Origin: Euryarchaeota archaeon UBA171
GTDB lineage: Archaea; Thermoplasmatota; Poseidoniia; Poseidoniales; Thalassarchaeaceae
Direction of reading: 5' to 3'
NCBI GenBank assembly: GCA_002497295.1
Contig: DANO01000034.1
Coordinates: 1 to 6,993, forward strand
DNA: 6,993 nt
This document shows, one piece after another, positions 5,762 through 6,993 of the stretch. The position numbers were made by a program, and so were the translations under genes. Position 1 is the stretch's first letter; each line of letters opens with the position of its first letter. The notes beneath the pieces are model-generated. The model was not told the origin of the DNA. It searched no databases and saw nothing but the letters and a program-made list of their open reading frames with translations.

Positions 5762-6607
5762 ATGGGGGTTGCGATCACGGCGTCTGATGGATTCGTTGGG
5801 CCATGGATTGCAGAGATGCTAGGCGAAGACGCAATTCTGGTGCCCAGTGAAGCACTTTCGGAGCCCATGATGCTCGATGCTCTCCTCACTCCTTGTACAG
5901 CAGTCATACACATCAACTCCTGGGCGCATGATGCTGCTTTGGGCCGGGATGACAGGCAGACCATGCTTGAGATGCGAGAACGCTCACGTCCGGTGTTGGA
6001 GGCAGTTGGCAGGCATGGCGGACTTCACCTGATAGTAGTTGGAACACTTCGAGTCCACACACAGTGGGAAGAGGGGGAGCCCTACTATGGGTCTGATTCG
6101 ACTATCGCCCCCAGAGATGTTGCTGCAGAGGCACAGCTTTGGATGGAGGAAATGGCGCTTGAGCAGGCGACTCCTGAACGGCCTGTAAGCATAATTCGAG
6201 CATCGAATGTACAGGGCGTCCCGCTCAGCGGCCCTCCGGGCAATGGCCTCCTTCACAAATGGGCCGAAGAATCCCCTATTGGTTGGGTCAACGTGCCAGG
6301 TGATGGCTCCGAGATGAAGGACTTCGTACACGTCCATGACTTGGCGCAGTGCGTTTTGGGCGTGCTTTCCAGTCCGCCGCCGACGAGAGAGAGTCTGGCT
6401 GTGGGGTCCGGGAAGGGGATTCAGTTGAGGGATCTTGCGGAGATATATGTGCAAATGACCGGGTGCGAAACGGAATATGGGCAGAGTTCAGAGGGGCAAG
6501 TATTCGGGATTGTAGATGCTTCTGAGATAGAAGGGCGCCTTGGATTTAGACCGGTCGTAAGCCTGGAAGAGATGATCAGGGAAGCGCTCGAAGCGGCCGG
6601 TCACTGA
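5762..6607 (+). CDS. NAD-dependent epimerase/dehydratase-like protein (extended SDR), atypical active site
   Basis: This 281-residue protein has the architecture of an extended short-chain dehydrogenase, the family of nucleotide-sugar epimerases and dehydratases. The N-terminus 'VAITASDGFVGPWIAEML' (3-20) corresponds to TGxxGFxG with Ala in place of the first Gly. The C-terminal half is convincing: 'VSIIRASNVQGV' (142-153), 'VPGDGSEMKDFVHVHDLAQCV' (178-198), LAVGSGKGIQLRDLAEIY (212-229) and DASEIEGRLGFRPVVSLEEMI (252-272). The middle is odd. Where YxxxK is expected before the AAE helix, the sequence reads TIAPRDVAAEAQ (114-125), without Tyr or Lys, and the usual Ser/Thr strand reads IVVGTLRVHT (91-100). 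Catalysis may therefore be altered or lost, although the fold and nucleotide binding may persist. It is also about 30-40 residues shorter than common epimerases. The ATG at 5762 is the only start after an in-frame TAG at 5735. No sugar genes adjoin it, so the substrate cannot be assigned. Confidence 0.82.
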   Translation: MGVAITASDGFVGPWIAEMLGEDAILVPSEALSEPMMLDALLTPCTAVIHINSWAHDAALGRDDRQTMLEMRERSRPVLEAVGRHGGLHLIVVGTLRVHTQWEEGEPYYGSDSTIAPRDVAAEAQLWMEEMALEQATPERPVSIIRASNVQGVPLSGPPGNGLLHKWAEESPIGWVNVPGDGSEMKDFVHVHDLAQCVLGVLSSPPPTRESLAVGSGKGIQLRDLAEIYVQMTGCETEYGQSSEGQVFGIVDASEIEGRLGFRPVVSLEEMIREALEAAGH

Positions 6608-6610
6608 ACC

Positions 6611-6993
6611 TCAGTCGAGGGCCATCTCCAATATCGGCCTCCCATGAGCGAAATTCCATCCAGTTATCTTGACAGGCAGATCGAGAGCCTGTCCCATCGA
6701 AGGCGATTGTTGGTCATTGCCTAACCTCATTTCTACCTCTCCGAGAAGTGCAGATGAGGCAATCACTGTTGTTCCGAATAGAAGTTTCTTTGATAATCCG
6801 GGGCCAATGGTCCGATCAAGCCCGGTGACTTTCATGGCGAGAGGGAATGCATGGCCGATTAGCGAGTCTATCACTGATTTCCTCGCGCTCAGGGTTACAG
6901 CTTCAGCAAGGCGTTTCACAAGATCATCAATTGCAAATGGGCTCTTTATCCTCTTTTCGGGCTCCGGCACCGGCTCAGGCTCAGGCTCCGGCT
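6611..6993 (-). CDS. Unrecognised protein with Pro-Glu repeat linker (partial, 5' end outside window)
   Basis: This frame is open from the right edge of the window to a TGA at 6613-6611, giving at least 127 residues of a C-terminus. I do not recognise the family. The entering segment is a Pro-Glu repeat (PEPEPEP, Val, PEPEK), followed by a domain of about 110 residues. That domain has helical sequence (FAIDDLVKRLAEAVTLSARKSVIDSL), a hydrophobic middle (LLFGTTVIASSALLGEVEMRLG) and the ending GWNFAHGRPILEMALD. A GTG at 6970 could be read as a start, but it codes an internal Val within the repeat. The continuing repeat upstream makes a start beyond the window far more likely. The repeat would act as a flexible linker joining this C-terminal domain to something upstream. 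The gene converges on the epimerase-like gene, with 3 bp between the stops. Confidence 0.65.
   Translation of the reverse strand, partial: PEPEPEPVPEPEKRIKSPFAIDDLVKRLAEAVTLSARKSVIDSLIGHAFPLAMKVTGLDRTIGPGLSKKLLFGTTVIASSALLGEVEMRLGNDQQSPSMGQALDLPVKITGWNFAHGRPILEMALD
6957..6993 (-). repeat. Pro-Glu codon repeat (CCT/CCG-GAG) at window edge
   Basis: On the plus strand a GGCTC(A/C) hexamer-like unit recurs to the end of the window. On the minus strand it encodes alternating Pro and Glu, interrupted once by Val (GTG at 6970-6968). It is a low-complexity coding repeat of the linker type, in frame with the partial gene at 6611-6993. It continues past the window, so its full length is unknown. Confidence 0.7.

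Noticed and set aside
5984..6454. Minus-strand open frame of 156 codons inside the epimerase-like gene
   Set aside because: The plus strand encodes recognisable SDR motifs throughout the same interval. The antisense translation is rich in His, Cys and Arg, with no domain pattern.
1..6993. CRISPR array, insertion sequence, prophage, toxin-antitoxin or defence system
   Set aside because: No regularly spaced direct repeats, terminal inverted repeats, transposase, integrase or nuclease motifs were seen. The genes are mainly core metabolism with typical packing.

Overview
The window looks like ordinary chromosomal DNA from a mesophilic euryarchaeon, most plausibly a marine Thermoplasmatota lineage (Marine Group II/III, Poseidoniales-like). 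That assignment is an inference. It rests on four signs: a GMP synthetase whose ATP-pyrophosphatase half is encoded as a separate protein, a glycine decarboxylase split into two subunits, tight gene packing with archaeal GGTG-type ribosome binding sites, and frequent AGG/AGA/ATA codons at medium GC. No 16S rRNA or other strong marker is present.

Layout from left to right. A small HxlR-type winged-helix regulator (+ strand, 8-325) converges on a tRNA-Asn(GTT) gene (- strand, 330-405), with 4 bp between them. A minus-strand block of five protein genes then fills 473-5651. In transcription order (right to left) these are gcvPA, gcvPB, an unrecognised multi-pass membrane protein, purE and the GMP synthase ATPPase subunit (guaAB). 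Going the other way from gcvPA, across a 110-bp shared promoter region, is a plus-strand SDR/epimerase-like gene (5762-6607). It ends 3 bp from the stop of a minus-strand gene of unknown function, which enters from the right edge through a Pro-Glu repeat and is therefore partial.

How the genes fit together. GcvPA and GcvPB form the two-subunit P-protein, which decarboxylates glycine and passes the aminomethyl group to lipoylated H-protein. PurE and GuaAB act in de novo purine synthesis, which consumes glycine, one-carbon units and CO2/bicarbonate. Placing glycine decarboxylation beside purine genes is metabolically sensible, although co-transcription across the membrane-protein gene is not proven. 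Junction details indicate translational coupling: gcvPA/gcvPB share an ATGA overlap behind a GAGGTG site, and the purE stop codon lies inside the guaAB ribosome binding site.

I found no CRISPR array, transposon, phage gene, toxin-antitoxin pair or defence gene, and no clearly new system. The points most worth a second look are the epimerase-like protein, whose catalytic YxxxK motif seems to be missing, the orphan membrane protein inserted in the metabolic block, and the truncated Pro-Glu repeat protein at the right edge. No stretch above 300 bp lacks a gene.
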